Assembly: GCF_900142655.1 (NCBI RefSeq)
Contig: NZ_FRBQ01000007.1
Span: 158,855-222,854 of the forward strand
Origin: Phytopseudomonas punonensis
GTDB lineage: Bacteria > Pseudomonadota > Gammaproteobacteria > Pseudomonadales > Pseudomonadaceae
Length of the DNA stretch: 64,000 nt
Direction of reading: 5' to 3'
Shown: positions 7,812 to 16,468 of the stretch, piece by piece
Layout of the letters: each line of letters begins with the position of its first letter
Position numbering within the stretch: position 1 is the stretch's first letter
The notes under the pieces: generated by a model
What the model was told of the DNA's origin: nothing
Seen by the model: the letters and a program-made list of their open reading frames with translations, nothing else
The model's database searches: none
Program-made: the position numbers and the translations under genes

Positions 7812-9101
7812 ATGAACGTATTGATCATCGGCAGCGGCGGTCGTGAACACGCCCTGGCCTGGAAAGTGGCGCAGGACAAACGCGTCGAGAAAGTATTCAT
7901 CGCACCGGGCAACGCCGGCACCGCCACCGAGAACAAGTGTGAAAACGTCGCCATCGACGTGCTGGACATCCAGGCACTGGCCGATTTTGCCGAGAAGAAC
8001 GTGCAACTGACCATCGTTGGCCCCGAAGCGCCGCTGGTCAAAGGCGTGGTCGACCTGTTCCGCTCGCGCGACCTGGACATCTTCGGCCCGACCGCCGCCG
8101 CCGCCCAGCTGGAAGGATCCAAGGCCTTCACCAAGGACTTCCTGGCCCGCCAGAACATCCCGACCGCCGACTACCAGAACTTCACCGAGGTCGAGCCGGC
8201 TCTGGCTTACCTGCGCGAGATAGGCGCGCCAATCGTGATCAAGGCCGACGGCCTGGCTGCAGGAAAAGGCGTAATCGTCGCCATGACTCTGCAGGAAGCC
8301 GAAGACGCCGTGCGCGACATGCTCGCCGGCAATGCTTTCGGTGACGCCGGCTCGCGCGTGGTGATCGAAGAATTCCTCGATGGCGAAGAAGCCAGCTTTA
8401 TCGTCATGGTCGACGGCCAGAACGTGCTGCCGATGGCCACCAGCCAGGACCACAAACGCGTTGGCGATGCCGACAGCGGCCCAAACACCGGCGGCATGGG
8501 CGCTTACTCGCCGGCGCCAGTGGTCACCGCCGACGTGCACAAGCGCGTTATGGACGAAGTCATCTACCCGACCGTGCGTGGCATGGCGGCCGAAGGCAAC
8601 GTTTACACCGGCTTCCTGTACGCAGGCCTGATGATCGACAAGGCCGGCAAGCCGAAAGTCATCGAGTTCAACTGCCGTTTTGGCGACCCGGAAACCCAGC
8701 CGATCATGGTGCGCCTGGAGTCGAGCCTGGTCTTGCTGGTCGAGGCTGCTTTGGCCAAAGCGCTGGACAAGGTCGAAGCGACCTGGGATCCGCGCCCGAC
8801 CGTTGGTGTGGTGCTGGCTGCCGGTGGTTACCCGGGCGACTACGCCAAGGGCGACGTGATCGAAGGGCTCGACGACGCCGCTCAGCTTGAAGGCAAAGTA
8901 TTCCATGCTGGCACTGCACTGAAGGACGGCAAGGTCGTCACGGCCGGCGGCCGCGTACTGTGCGCCACCGCCATCGGTGCCAGCGTTGCCGATGCTCAGA
9001 AGCAGGCATATCGCCTGGCCGAGAAAATTCGCTGGAACGGCATGTTCCACCGCAATGACATCGGCTACCGGGCCATCGCCCGCGAGCGTGGCGACAACTG
9101 A
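7812..9101 (+). CDS. purD: Phosphoribosylamine-glycine ligase (GAR synthetase)
   Basis: PurD joins phosphoribosylamine and glycine with ATP in step two of purine synthesis. The 429-residue protein has the family start MNVLIIGSGGREHALAWK, the A-domain PGNAGTA, ATP-grasp segments IKADGLAAGKGV and VVIEEFLDGEEAS, and the metal-binding FNCRFGDPETQ motif. An AGGAGAG ribosome site lies about five bases before ATG 7812. Complete, no anomalies; followed by a GC hairpin and then retS. Confidence 0.98.
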   Translation: MNVLIIGSGGREHALAWKVAQDKRVEKVFIAPGNAGTATENKCENVAIDVLDIQALADFAEKNVQLTIVGPEAPLVKGVVDLFRSRDLDIFGPTAAAAQLEGSKAFTKDFLARQNIPTADYQNFTEVEPALAYLREIGAPIVIKADGLAAGKGVIVAMTLQEAEDAVRDMLAGNAFGDAGSRVVIEEFLDGEEASFIVMVDGQNVLPMATSQDHKRVGDADSGPNTGGMGAYSPAPVVTADVHKRVMDEVIYPTVRGMAAEGNVYTGFLYAGLMIDKAGKPKVIEFNCRFGDPETQPIMVRLESSLVLLVEAALAKALDKVEATWDPRPTVGVVLAAGGYPGDYAKGDVIEGLDDAAQLEGKVFHAGTALKDGKVVTAGGRVLCATAIGASVADAQKQAYRLAEKIRWNGMFHRNDIGYRAIARERGDN

Positions 9102-9148
9102 TGTAACAAGATGGCGGCATCTAGCCAGGCCCACTATCGGCAATACCG

Positions 9149-9176
9149 CAGGCCGCCGCTCAACCGCGGCGGCCTG
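9149..9176 (+). terminator. GC-rich hairpin after purD
   Basis: CAGGCCGCCGC (9149-9159) and GCGGCGGCCTG (9166-9176) form an eleven-base perfect stem with a six-base loop. There is no T-run; it marks the probable 3' end of purD mRNA ahead of the retS promoter. Confidence 0.6.
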
Positions 9177-9261
9177 GCTGTAAGGATTAAGGCTTCAGCG
9201 TCATAGTCTGCCCGACATCGGCTGACTATAATCCGACCGTTACAACCAAAAGGACTGCCAC

Positions 9262-12048
9262 GTGCGTCGGCTCAGGATCGCCATAGGTTTACTCGTCAGC
9301 CTGCTGCTGGCTGGCGCTTGCCTGTCGAGCAGCGCAGCGCCGCGTGTGGCTACGCCTTATGCCACTGGTTGGTCGGTATTTATCGACGACAGCGCACAGA
9401 TGGATCTGGACGACGTGCGCAGCCGCCGCAATCAGTTCCTGCCTTTAGACAACCTCGCCTTTACCTATCCGCCCAGCCAGCGAGCCGTCTGGCTGCGTTT
9501 CGATGTGCCCGAGCATCAGGCCCCTTACTGGCTTTGGCTGTTCGCGCCGCGCGTGCAATACCTCGATTACTACCTGCTGCGTGGCCCGTTGGTCGAGCAA
9601 AGCGTGCACAGCGGCGAATCGATGCCGATGAGCTCGCGCCCGCTGCCCTCGCGTGCCTACCTGATGTCGCTGCCCAACGACGGGCAGGCGCGGGAAGTCT
9701 ACGTGCGGATGACCTCCAACCATCCGCTGATGGCCTGGTTCAAGGTCATCGACGAAGCCGAGCTGGTCAGTCTGGAAAGACCGGCTTACCTGTTCGGCGC
9801 ACTGCTCGGCGCTCTGCTGCTGGTGGTGATCTACAACCTGATCCGCTTCGCCTACATGCGCTCGGTGTGCAGCTTGTGGCTCGCCGGCCTGCATGGCGGC
9901 CTGGCGGTTTGCGCCGCTGCCAACCTGGGGCTGCTCGCCGCCTGGGTGCCAAGCCTGGGCTATAACCAGTCGCTGATCGCTGACACCAGCGCGCTGATCG
10001 CAGCGTTCTGCCTCTCCGCGTTCGTGCTCGGCTTCTTCCGCAAAACGCCAATGCACGGCAGCAAACTCAACCTGGTCCTGAAAGGCCATGCGCTGCTGAC
10101 CCTGCTGCTGGGCCTGACCATTCTGGCCACTGGCCTGCTCTGGTACAGCGCGGTTGTTTATCTGATGGTGTTTCTCGGCACCCTTGCCGTGCTGCTGGTC
10201 AGTGGCGTGCATTGGCACAACGGTTATCAGTCGGCGCGGCTGCTGGTCGTGGCCATGGTGGTGTTCAACGTCGGCTTTGGCCTGTTCATCCCTATCCTGT
10301 TCGGCTTCGACCAGCTCGACCCCGGCTGGCTGGTCATCGGTGTGTTCACCATCGCCACCCTCAGCGGCGTGGTGCTGAGCGCCGCCCTGGCCGAGCATCA
10401 GCGCCACCTGCAGCGCGCCGCCTCACGTGCGCGCACCGCCCTGGCCGCCAACGACGCCGAGCTGAAAGCCAAGGCCGAATTCCTGGCCAAGATCAGCCAT
10501 GAGATTCGCACGCCCATGAATGGCGTGCTGGGCATGACCGAGCTGCTGCTCGGCACACCGCTGTCGGCAAAGCAACGCGACTACGTGCAGACCATCCACA
10601 GTTCCGGCAACGAGCTGCTCAACCTGATCAACGAAATTCTCGACATTTCCAAGCTGGAATCCGGGCAGATCGAGCTGGACGATGTGCAGTTCGACCTCAA
10701 CGCCCTGACCGAAGATTGCCTCGACATCTTCCGCGCCAAGGCCGAGCTGCAGAAGATCGAGCTGATCAGCTTTATCCAGCCCCAGGTACCGCGCATCGTC
10801 AGCGGCGACCCGACGCGCCTGCGGCAGATTCTCCTCAGCCTGCTCGACAACGCCTTCAAGCAGACCAGCGAGGGCGAGATCCTGCTGGTGGTCGCCCTCG
10901 ATACCAGCGGTGAACAGCCGCGCCTGCGCTTCGCCGTGCAGGACAGCGGCCATCCACTGGATGCCGCCGAGCGCGACGCGCTGCTCAACACCGAGTTGCA
11001 GAGCCGCGATTTCCTGTCGGCCACCCGCCTGGGCAGCCGCCTCGGGCTGATCATCGCCCGCCAGCTGATTCTACTGATGGGCGGTGAGTTCGGTATCCAG
11101 AGCGGCGGTAATCAGGGCTCGACCCTGTGGCTGACCCTGCCGCTGGACGACGCCCGCCTGCAGCAACCGAGCACCGATATCGACGGCACTCTGCAAGGCA
11201 CCCGCCTGCTGGTGGTCGACGACAACGACACTTGCCGCAAGGTGCTGCTGCAGCAGTGCAACGCCTGGGGCATGAACGTCAGCAGCGTGCCGTCTGGCAA
11301 GGAGGCGCTGGCGTTGCTGCGCACCCGCGCGCACATGCGCGAATACTTCGACGTGGTGCTGCTCGACCAGGACATGCCGGGCATGAGCGGCATGCAACTG
11401 GCCGCCAAGATCAAGGAAGACCCGAGCCTCAACAACGACATTCTGATCATCATGCTTACCGGCATCAGCCATGCGCCGAGCAAGATCATCGCCCGCAACG
11501 CCGGCATCAAGCGCATCCTCGCCAAGCCGGTGGCCGGCTACACGCTCAAGGCCACCCTGGCCGACGAGCTGGCCCAGCGTCAACGCGGCCCGGATGCACC
11601 GGTGATTGCCAGCCCGGCAGCGCTGGAAGTGCCCGGCGACTTCCGCATTCTGGTCGCCGAAGACAACAGCATTTCCACCAAGGTGATTCGCGGCATGCTC
11701 GGCAAGCTCAACCTGCAGCCTGATACGGCGAGCAATGGTGAAGAAGCCTTGAATGCCATGAAGGCCCAACGCTATGACCTGGTACTGATGGATTGCGAGA
11801 TGCCGGTGATGGACGGTTTTTCGGCTACCGAACAGCTGCGCGCCTGGGAGATCGCCGAGCGCCGCCCGCGCACGCCAGTGGTCGCGTTGACCGCGCATAT
11901 CCTCAGCGAACACAAGGAACGCGCCCGCCAGGCCGGCATGGACGGCCACATGGCCAAACCCGTGGAGCTTTCACAGCTGCGCGAACTGGTCGAATACTGG
12001 GTTGGCGAGCGCCACACGCAGACACAGGACGACACCGTCGTCTCCTGA
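9262..12048 (+). CDS. retS: Hybrid sensor kinase RetS (GacS antagonist)
   Basis: RetS is an inner-membrane hybrid kinase that binds GacS and blocks its autophosphorylation, lowering GacA-dependent RsmY/RsmZ RNA and favouring acute-virulence or planktonic traits. The 928-residue protein (942 in P. aeruginosa, from memory) has a signal peptide (1-25), a periplasmic 7TMR-DISMED2-type domain (about 30-165), seven transmembrane helices (about 170-380), an H-box ISHEIRTP with His413, an ATPase domain, and two receiver domains with Asp702 (LLDQDMPG) and Asp844 (LMDCEMPV). The ATPase N-box and G1 box look eroded (DNAFKQTSEGE, DSGHPLD), consistent with RetS acting by protein contact. Start is GTG 9262, with AAAGGACT upstream. 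Position after purD matches P. aeruginosa. Confidence 0.93.
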   Translation: MRRLRIAIGLLVSLLLAGACLSSSAAPRVATPYATGWSVFIDDSAQMDLDDVRSRRNQFLPLDNLAFTYPPSQRAVWLRFDVPEHQAPYWLWLFAPRVQYLDYYLLRGPLVEQSVHSGESMPMSSRPLPSRAYLMSLPNDGQAREVYVRMTSNHPLMAWFKVIDEAELVSLERPAYLFGALLGALLLVVIYNLIRFAYMRSVCSLWLAGLHGGLAVCAAANLGLLAAWVPSLGYNQSLIADTSALIAAFCLSAFVLGFFRKTPMHGSKLNLVLKGHALLTLLLGLTILATGLLWYSAVVYLMVFLGTLAVLLVSGVHWHNGYQSARLLVVAMVVFNVGFGLFIPILFGFDQLDPGWLVIGVFTIATLSGVVLSAALAEHQRHLQRAASRARTALAANDAELKAKAEFLAKISHEIRTPMNGVLGMTELLLGTPLSAKQRDYVQTIHSSGNELLNLINEILDISKLESGQIELDDVQFDLNALTEDCLDIFRAKAELQKIELISFIQPQVPRIVSGDPTRLRQILLSLLDNAFKQTSEGEILLVVALDTSGEQPRLRFAVQDSGHPLDAAERDALLNTELQSRDFLSATRLGSRLGLIIARQLILLMGGEFGIQSGGNQGSTLWLTLPLDDARLQQPSTDIDGTLQGTRLLVVDDNDTCRKVLLQQCNAWGMNVSSVPSGKEALALLRTRAHMREYFDVVLLDQDMPGMSGMQLAAKIKEDPSLNNDILIIMLTGISHAPSKIIARNAGIKRILAKPVAGYTLKATLADELAQRQRGPDAPVIASPAALEVPGDFRILVAEDNSISTKVIRGMLGKLNLQPDTASNGEEALNAMKAQRYDLVLMDCEMPVMDGFSATEQLRAWEIAERRPRTPVVALTAHILSEHKERARQAGMDGHMAKPVELSQLRELVEYWVGERHTQTQDDTVVS

Positions 12049-12114
12049 CTCGGCTGCTAGAATTTTCGATGCAGCCCGCCAATCAGGCACCGCCTACGCC
12101 CCGATAGAGCGCCC

Positions 12115-12999
12115 ATGGATATCAAGCAGCTCAAGTTTCTGATCGCCCTCGACGAAACCCGCCACTTCGGCCAGGCCGCTGCCCGTTGTCACGTCACCCA
12201 GCCAACGCTGTCGATGCGCCTGCGCAATCTGGAAAACGAACTGGGCCTGGAGCTGGTGCGCCGAGGGCAGCGCTTCGAGGGGTTCAGCGCCGAAGGTGAG
12301 CGCGTGTTGGCTTGGGCGCGCAGCCTGATGGCCGCCCATGATGGCTTGTATGCCGAGGCTGCCGCCTGCCGTGGCCAACTGGTCGGCACCCTGCGCCTTG
12401 GCGTGGTGCCGCTGTCAGGCTTCGACCCGATGGAACTGGTGCGCCTGTTCGCCGAGCAGCACCCGGGGCTGCGCTTCCAGCTGTTCGCCCTGAGCAGCGA
12501 CCAGATTCTCGAGCGCCTGGGCAGCAATCAGCTGGACCTGGGCCTTTCCTACCTCGACCGTCTGGACCGCGAGCACTTCGACAGCCTGGAACTGGCCGCC
12601 ACGCGCATGGGCCTGCTCTACGACCGCCGGCATTTCCAGTTCACGGAGACTACCCTGCGCTGGGAAAGCCTGATCGACCTGCCGCTGGGTTTGCTGTCGG
12701 CAGGCATGCACTTTCGCCAATCCATCGACCATTGCTTCCGCTCCCGCGGCCTGACACCCCTGCCCAAGCTGGAAACCGACGCCGTTCACCAGCTGCTGCA
12801 GGCGGTCAGCGCCGGCCTGTGCTGCTCGATTATGCCGCTGCAGAACGGCCTGGCCGAATTCACCAACGAGCTGATCCTCACGCCCATCGAAGACGCCCAC
12901 ACCCTGGCACCGCTGGGCCTGATCATGCGCCGCGGTGCACCTCGCTCGCCCCTGGCAGAAGCCTGCTTCAGCGAAGCGCGCACGCTGATCAACGCCTGA
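12115..12999 (+). CDS. LysR-family transcriptional regulator
   Basis: The 294-residue protein begins with a standard LysR winged helix-turn-helix (residues 1-60, HFGQAAARCHVTQPTLSMRLRNLENELG) followed by a periplasmic-binding-protein-like effector domain (about 90-290). The effector is unknown. The gene sits 66 bp after retS and converges with the transporter gene on the other strand, the two coding regions overlapping by 11 bp at their 3' ends. There is no divergently transcribed neighbour, so its target cannot be read from context. Confidence 0.9.
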   Translation: MDIKQLKFLIALDETRHFGQAAARCHVTQPTLSMRLRNLENELGLELVRRGQRFEGFSAEGERVLAWARSLMAAHDGLYAEAAACRGQLVGTLRLGVVPLSGFDPMELVRLFAEQHPGLRFQLFALSSDQILERLGSNQLDLGLSYLDRLDREHFDSLELAATRMGLLYDRRHFQFTETTLRWESLIDLPLGLLSAGMHFRQSIDHCFRSRGLTPLPKLETDAVHQLLQAVSAGLCCSIMPLQNGLAEFTNELILTPIEDAHTLAPLGLIMRRGAPRSPLAEACFSEARTLINA

Positions 13000-14320
13000 A
13001 CCGAGCCTCGTCACTGTCTGCCTGTGGCGATGACCTGTCGGTTTCGCCGCGGTCCGCGCGACCGCCCAGGTACCAGCCCAGCAGCCCCCAGAGCGCGGCG
13101 CAGACTGCGCCGATCACCGCGATCAGCGCCACGCCGTAGCCAAGCATGTCGATCAGGCTCTTCGCCCAGCCGCTGAGCGCATCGCCACCGCGGTAAACCA
13201 CCGTGTCGATGAAGTTCTTCGCCTTGTACTTGCTCTCGGCATCCAGCGGCGCGAAAAGCATTTCCCGCCCCGGGCGCACGAAAGCGTATTCACCGATACG
13301 CCGCACGATCATCAGCCCGGCCAGCACCGCAAAGGTCGGCGCCTGGGCCAGGGCGAGAAAGCCCACGCACATCAGCATCGGCACCGCGGCCAGCAAGCTG
13401 CGCACACCCAAACGCTGGGCGACGCGACCGGTAATGAACAGCTGGGCCAGCAGCGCACCGGCCTGCACCACGAAGTCGATCAACCCGAAAACCCGCACCT
13501 GGGCGTCGCGATCAGGGAAAAGCTCGGCGACCAGGCGCGCCTGCTCGAAATACAGAAAGGTGGTAACCGTGGCGAGTAGGATGACGAACGCGCAAATCCC
13601 CAGCAAGTATGAAGACTTGAACACCCGAGTCATGCCGCTGAACGGATTGCCTGCTACTGGTCGCCGGGGGCTCTCGGCCTGGCTGGCGCCCGGGCGCCCT
13701 GCCCCGGCTATCTCGCGCCAGAGCATTAGGTAATGCTTGAGCGCCAGCGCGCCGGCCAACAGCATGGCTGCCAACAACACCAGGCCGCCGGCGTCGATGC
13801 GACCGACCAGCAGCGTGCTCAGCGCCGGACCGGCCAGGCCACCAACGCTGGCGCCCGCTGCGATAAAGGCAAACAGGCGCTTGGCCTGGGGCGCGTCGAA
13901 CACATCGGCCATCAGGCTCCAGGCCACCGAGACCACGAACAGGTTGTAGACCGAGATCCACACATAGAACACCCGCGCCATCCACAAGCTCTCGTTCGTG
14001 GCGCTGAAGGCCACGGCAAAGGCCAGTAGATTCAGGCAGAAGAAGCCGTACACCCAATCGATGAACTGGATGCGTGGCACCCGAGAATTCAGCCAGGCGA
14101 ACAGTGGCACTGCCAGGAGCATGACCACGAAGGTGGCGGTGAACAGCCACTGCAGGTTTTCCACCCCGGCCTGAATCCCCATCGACTCGCGAATCGGCCG
14201 CAGCATGAAGTAGCCGCAGAACAGGCAGAAGAACAACGCAAAGCCCGCCAACGCAGCGGTCAGCTCCGCGGGCTGCGCATTGATTGCGCGGGCCAGGCGC
14301 TGGGGCATGGAAACAGTCAT
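12989..14320 (-). CDS. MFS / ADP-ATP carrier-like transporter
   Basis: A 443-residue polytopic membrane protein with about twelve hydrophobic segments. The N-terminal segment (FMLRPIRESMG followed by GVENLQWLFTATF) is the signature of a proteobacterial group usually labelled NTP/NDP exchange (Tlc-like) transporters, although substrates of these free-living homologues are not established. I chose ATG 14320 (MTVSMPQRL), since the open frame upstream to 14365 lacks a ribosome site; a further Met lies four residues in. The C-terminal tail is short and charged. Its 3' end overlaps the convergent lysR gene by 11 bp. It starts 69 bp from the stop of the recQ-like gene, both on the minus strand, so co-transcription is possible. 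Confidence 0.75.
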   Translation of the reverse strand: MTVSMPQRLARAINAQPAELTAALAGFALFFCLFCGYFMLRPIRESMGIQAGVENLQWLFTATFVVMLLAVPLFAWLNSRVPRIQFIDWVYGFFCLNLLAFAVAFSATNESLWMARVFYVWISVYNLFVVSVAWSLMADVFDAPQAKRLFAFIAAGASVGGLAGPALSTLLVGRIDAGGLVLLAAMLLAGALALKHYLMLWREIAGAGRPGASQAESPRRPVAGNPFSGMTRVFKSSYLLGICAFVILLATVTTFLYFEQARLVAELFPDRDAQVRVFGLIDFVVQAGALLAQLFITGRVAQRLGVRSLLAAVPMLMCVGFLALAQAPTFAVLAGLMIVRRIGEYAFVRPGREMLFAPLDAESKYKAKNFIDTVVYRGGDALSGWAKSLIDMLGYGVALIAVIGAVCAALWGLLGWYLGGRADRGETDRSSPQADSDEARFRR

Positions 14321-14389
14321 GGCGAAAGGTCCGGGCGGCGAAGCGTTGCAGTATGGCCCACGCAACCACGGCTGCCCGCCGGCATGCCC

Positions 14390-16315
14390 TCAGCGGCCGG
14401 CCAGCCAGGCGCGAATCTCGCCGTAAGGGTAGTCCTCCAGGGCGGCGAAACCCTTGATCTGCCGGGCCTTGAGACGGGTAAACAGCGGCACGCTGATGCC
14501 GCATAGAAAGCGTGCCAGGCATTCGTTACCTGGCAATTCAGCGCCGCGGGCACCCCGGTATTTGTTGATGAATGCACCGCACAACGCCTCACGATCCAGA
14601 CTTGCCAGCGGTGTCAGTACGGGCGGCTCAGGTAGATGGGCAACCTGACCTCGGCACACCGAGCAATGCCCGCACTGCTGCGGCGCCTGTTCATCGCCAA
14701 AGTAGACGGCCAGGCGGCGGCTCAGGCAGTGCTCGCTGGCGAACAGCTCGAGCATGGCCTGGATACGGCGGATCTCGCTACCCTCCTGGACCACGAAGTA
14801 GGCGTGCAGCTCGGCCGCCAGCGCCTGGCTGTCGAAATCCGGCTGCAGCACGGCATACACGTCGGTCATCTGCTTGCTTTCCAACTCGATCCAGCCGCGC
14901 TCCTGCAGGTAATCCAGCGCCTTGACCACCCGTGCGCGCTGCGCCTGATGCCCGTTGTACAGCGCGTCGAAATCCACGGTGCACCAGGTGCGCGCCCGCG
15001 TAGACGCACTGACGATGGCTTCGATGAACTGCCGCCGCTCGCCTTCGAACTTGCCCAGCAAGGCCTCGGGCTCGATCAGGTACTTGAAACGATATTCGGC
15101 GAAATAGGCATAGCGCGGCGCGATGATGCCGCGCAGTTCCAGTTGCACCAGCAGGGTCTTGAGCGGCAACTGGCGGATATTGCTGTGATCGCTCAGCGCA
15201 TTAACGGTCATTTCCCACTGCCCGCCACTGCTGTTGCCGCGAATCTCCTCGAGTACCCGCACGATGCCGCTCAGCTCCGGCGTGTCGCCGTAGACGAAGT
15301 TCTCCAGCACGTTGAGGCTGTCGCGGTTGGCCAGCACCAGGCAATCGGAGGCCTCGCCATCGCGGCCGGCGCGGCCGATTTCCTGGCTGTAGTTTTCCAC
15401 CGACTTGGGCAGGTCGAAATGCACCACGTTGCGGATGTCGCGCTTGTCGATGCCCATGCCGAAAGCGATGGTGGCGACGATGCAGCTCAGCTCACCAGCC
15501 ATGAAGCGGCGCTGGATCGCCTCGCGAATCTCGTGACCCATGCCGGCGTGGTAGGCGCTGACGGACAAGCCCTGCTGGCTCAGCTGCTCGGCGACCTGCT
15601 CGGCAGTCTTCTGCTGGGTGACGTAGACGATGCTGGGTTCACCCTGCTTGGCACCCAGCCATTGTTCGAGGCGCCGCTGCTTGTCGCGCCCCACCACGGG
15701 CTCGACCAGCAGATTCAAGTTGGGGCGGTAGAAGCCGGTGGTGACTACATCATCTGCGGCGATGGCGAATTTCTTCTGCATGTCGGCAATCACCGGCGGC
15801 GTCGCCGTGGCGGTGAGCAGCAGCACCTGAGAGATGCCGAACTGGCGCTGATAGTCCGGAAGCTTCAGGTAATCCGGGCGGAAGTTGTGCCCCCACTCGG
15901 AAATGCAGTGGGCCTCGTCGACCACCAGTAGGGAAATCGGCACTTCACTGATGAAGTTGCGAAAGCGCTCGTTCTTCAGGCGCTCGACCGAAATCATCAG
16001 GATTTTTAGCTCGCCGGACTTGGCCTTGGCCATGGTCTCGCTGACCTGCTCACGGCTTTGCGCCGAATCGATGCTGGCCGCACTGATGCCATGGCGATGC
16101 AGAAAGGCCAGTTGGTCCTGCATCAGCGCCAACAGCGGGGAGACCACCACCGTCAGGTGCGGCAGGTGCAAGGCCGGCAACTGGTAGCACAGGGATTTGC
16201 CCGAGCCGGTGGGAAAAATCGCCGCCGCCGAGCGGCCGGCGAGCACGGCGCTGATCACCGCTTCCTGGCCAGGGCGCAGTTGGTCGAAACCGAAGACACG
16301 TTTGAGCGTGGACAT
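14390..16315 (-). CDS. RecQ-family ATP-dependent DNA helicase with displaced zinc motif
   Basis: A superfamily 2 helicase of 641 residues. Walker A is FPTGSGKS near residues 34-41, the DEAH box is at 133-136, and motifs V-VI (GMGIDKRDIRNVVHFDLP, QEIGRAGRDG) lie near 295-330, all close to RecQ. In E. coli RecQ the four zinc cysteines follow the helicase core directly (about residues 380-403); here the equivalent set is at 530, 548, 551 and 554, after an interposed region of about 190 residues that may hold a winged-helix-like domain. A short C-terminal helical domain follows; it could be HRDC-like but I cannot confirm this. It is probably a second RecQ-type helicase beside the canonical one, so no symbol is given. 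Confidence 0.88.
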   Translation of the reverse strand: MSTLKRVFGFDQLRPGQEAVISAVLAGRSAAAIFPTGSGKSLCYQLPALHLPHLTVVVSPLLALMQDQLAFLHRHGISAASIDSAQSREQVSETMAKAKSGELKILMISVERLKNERFRNFISEVPISLLVVDEAHCISEWGHNFRPDYLKLPDYQRQFGISQVLLLTATATPPVIADMQKKFAIAADDVVTTGFYRPNLNLLVEPVVGRDKQRRLEQWLGAKQGEPSIVYVTQQKTAEQVAEQLSQQGLSVSAYHAGMGHEIREAIQRRFMAGELSCIVATIAFGMGIDKRDIRNVVHFDLPKSVENYSQEIGRAGRDGEASDCLVLANRDSLNVLENFVYGDTPELSGIVRVLEEIRGNSSGGQWEMTVNALSDHSNIRQLPLKTLLVQLELRGIIAPRYAYFAEYRFKYLIEPEALLGKFEGERRQFIEAIVSASTRARTWCTVDFDALYNGHQAQRARVVKALDYLQERGWIELESKQMTDVYAVLQPDFDSQALAAELHAYFVVQEGSEIRRIQAMLELFASEHCLSRRLAVYFGDEQAPQQCGHCSVCRGQVAHLPEPPVLTPLASLDREALCGAFINKYRGARGAELPGNECLARFLCGISVPLFTRLKARQIKGFAALEDYPYGEIRAWLAGR

Positions 16316-16424
16316 GAGCTGTCACTCCGTTGACCGCTGAATGGCCAATAACCGTAACCTGTGTGGCAGGCGTTTCACAGCGCACAGCCGCCTGGGGGCC
16401 GCGAGAAGTGTTGCACCATAAATG

Positions 16425-16448
16425 AAAAAGCCGCCCGAAGGCGGCTTT
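16425..16448 (-). terminator. Rho-independent terminator of pckA
   Basis: Read on the minus strand, AAAGCCGCC and GGCGGCTTT (16440-16448 and 16427-16435) form a nine-base stem with a tetraloop, followed by T residues (complement of the A-run 16425-16429). It lies 20 bp beyond the pckA stop. Confidence 0.93.
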
Positions 16449-16468
16449 GTCAGCGAGCGCGGGTCAAC

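Noticed and set aside
6089..9143. Long open frames antisense to purH and purD (477 and 476 codons)
   Set aside because: Both mirror conserved purine genes and include the fis terminator or the intergenic repeat; codon pattern is not coding-like.
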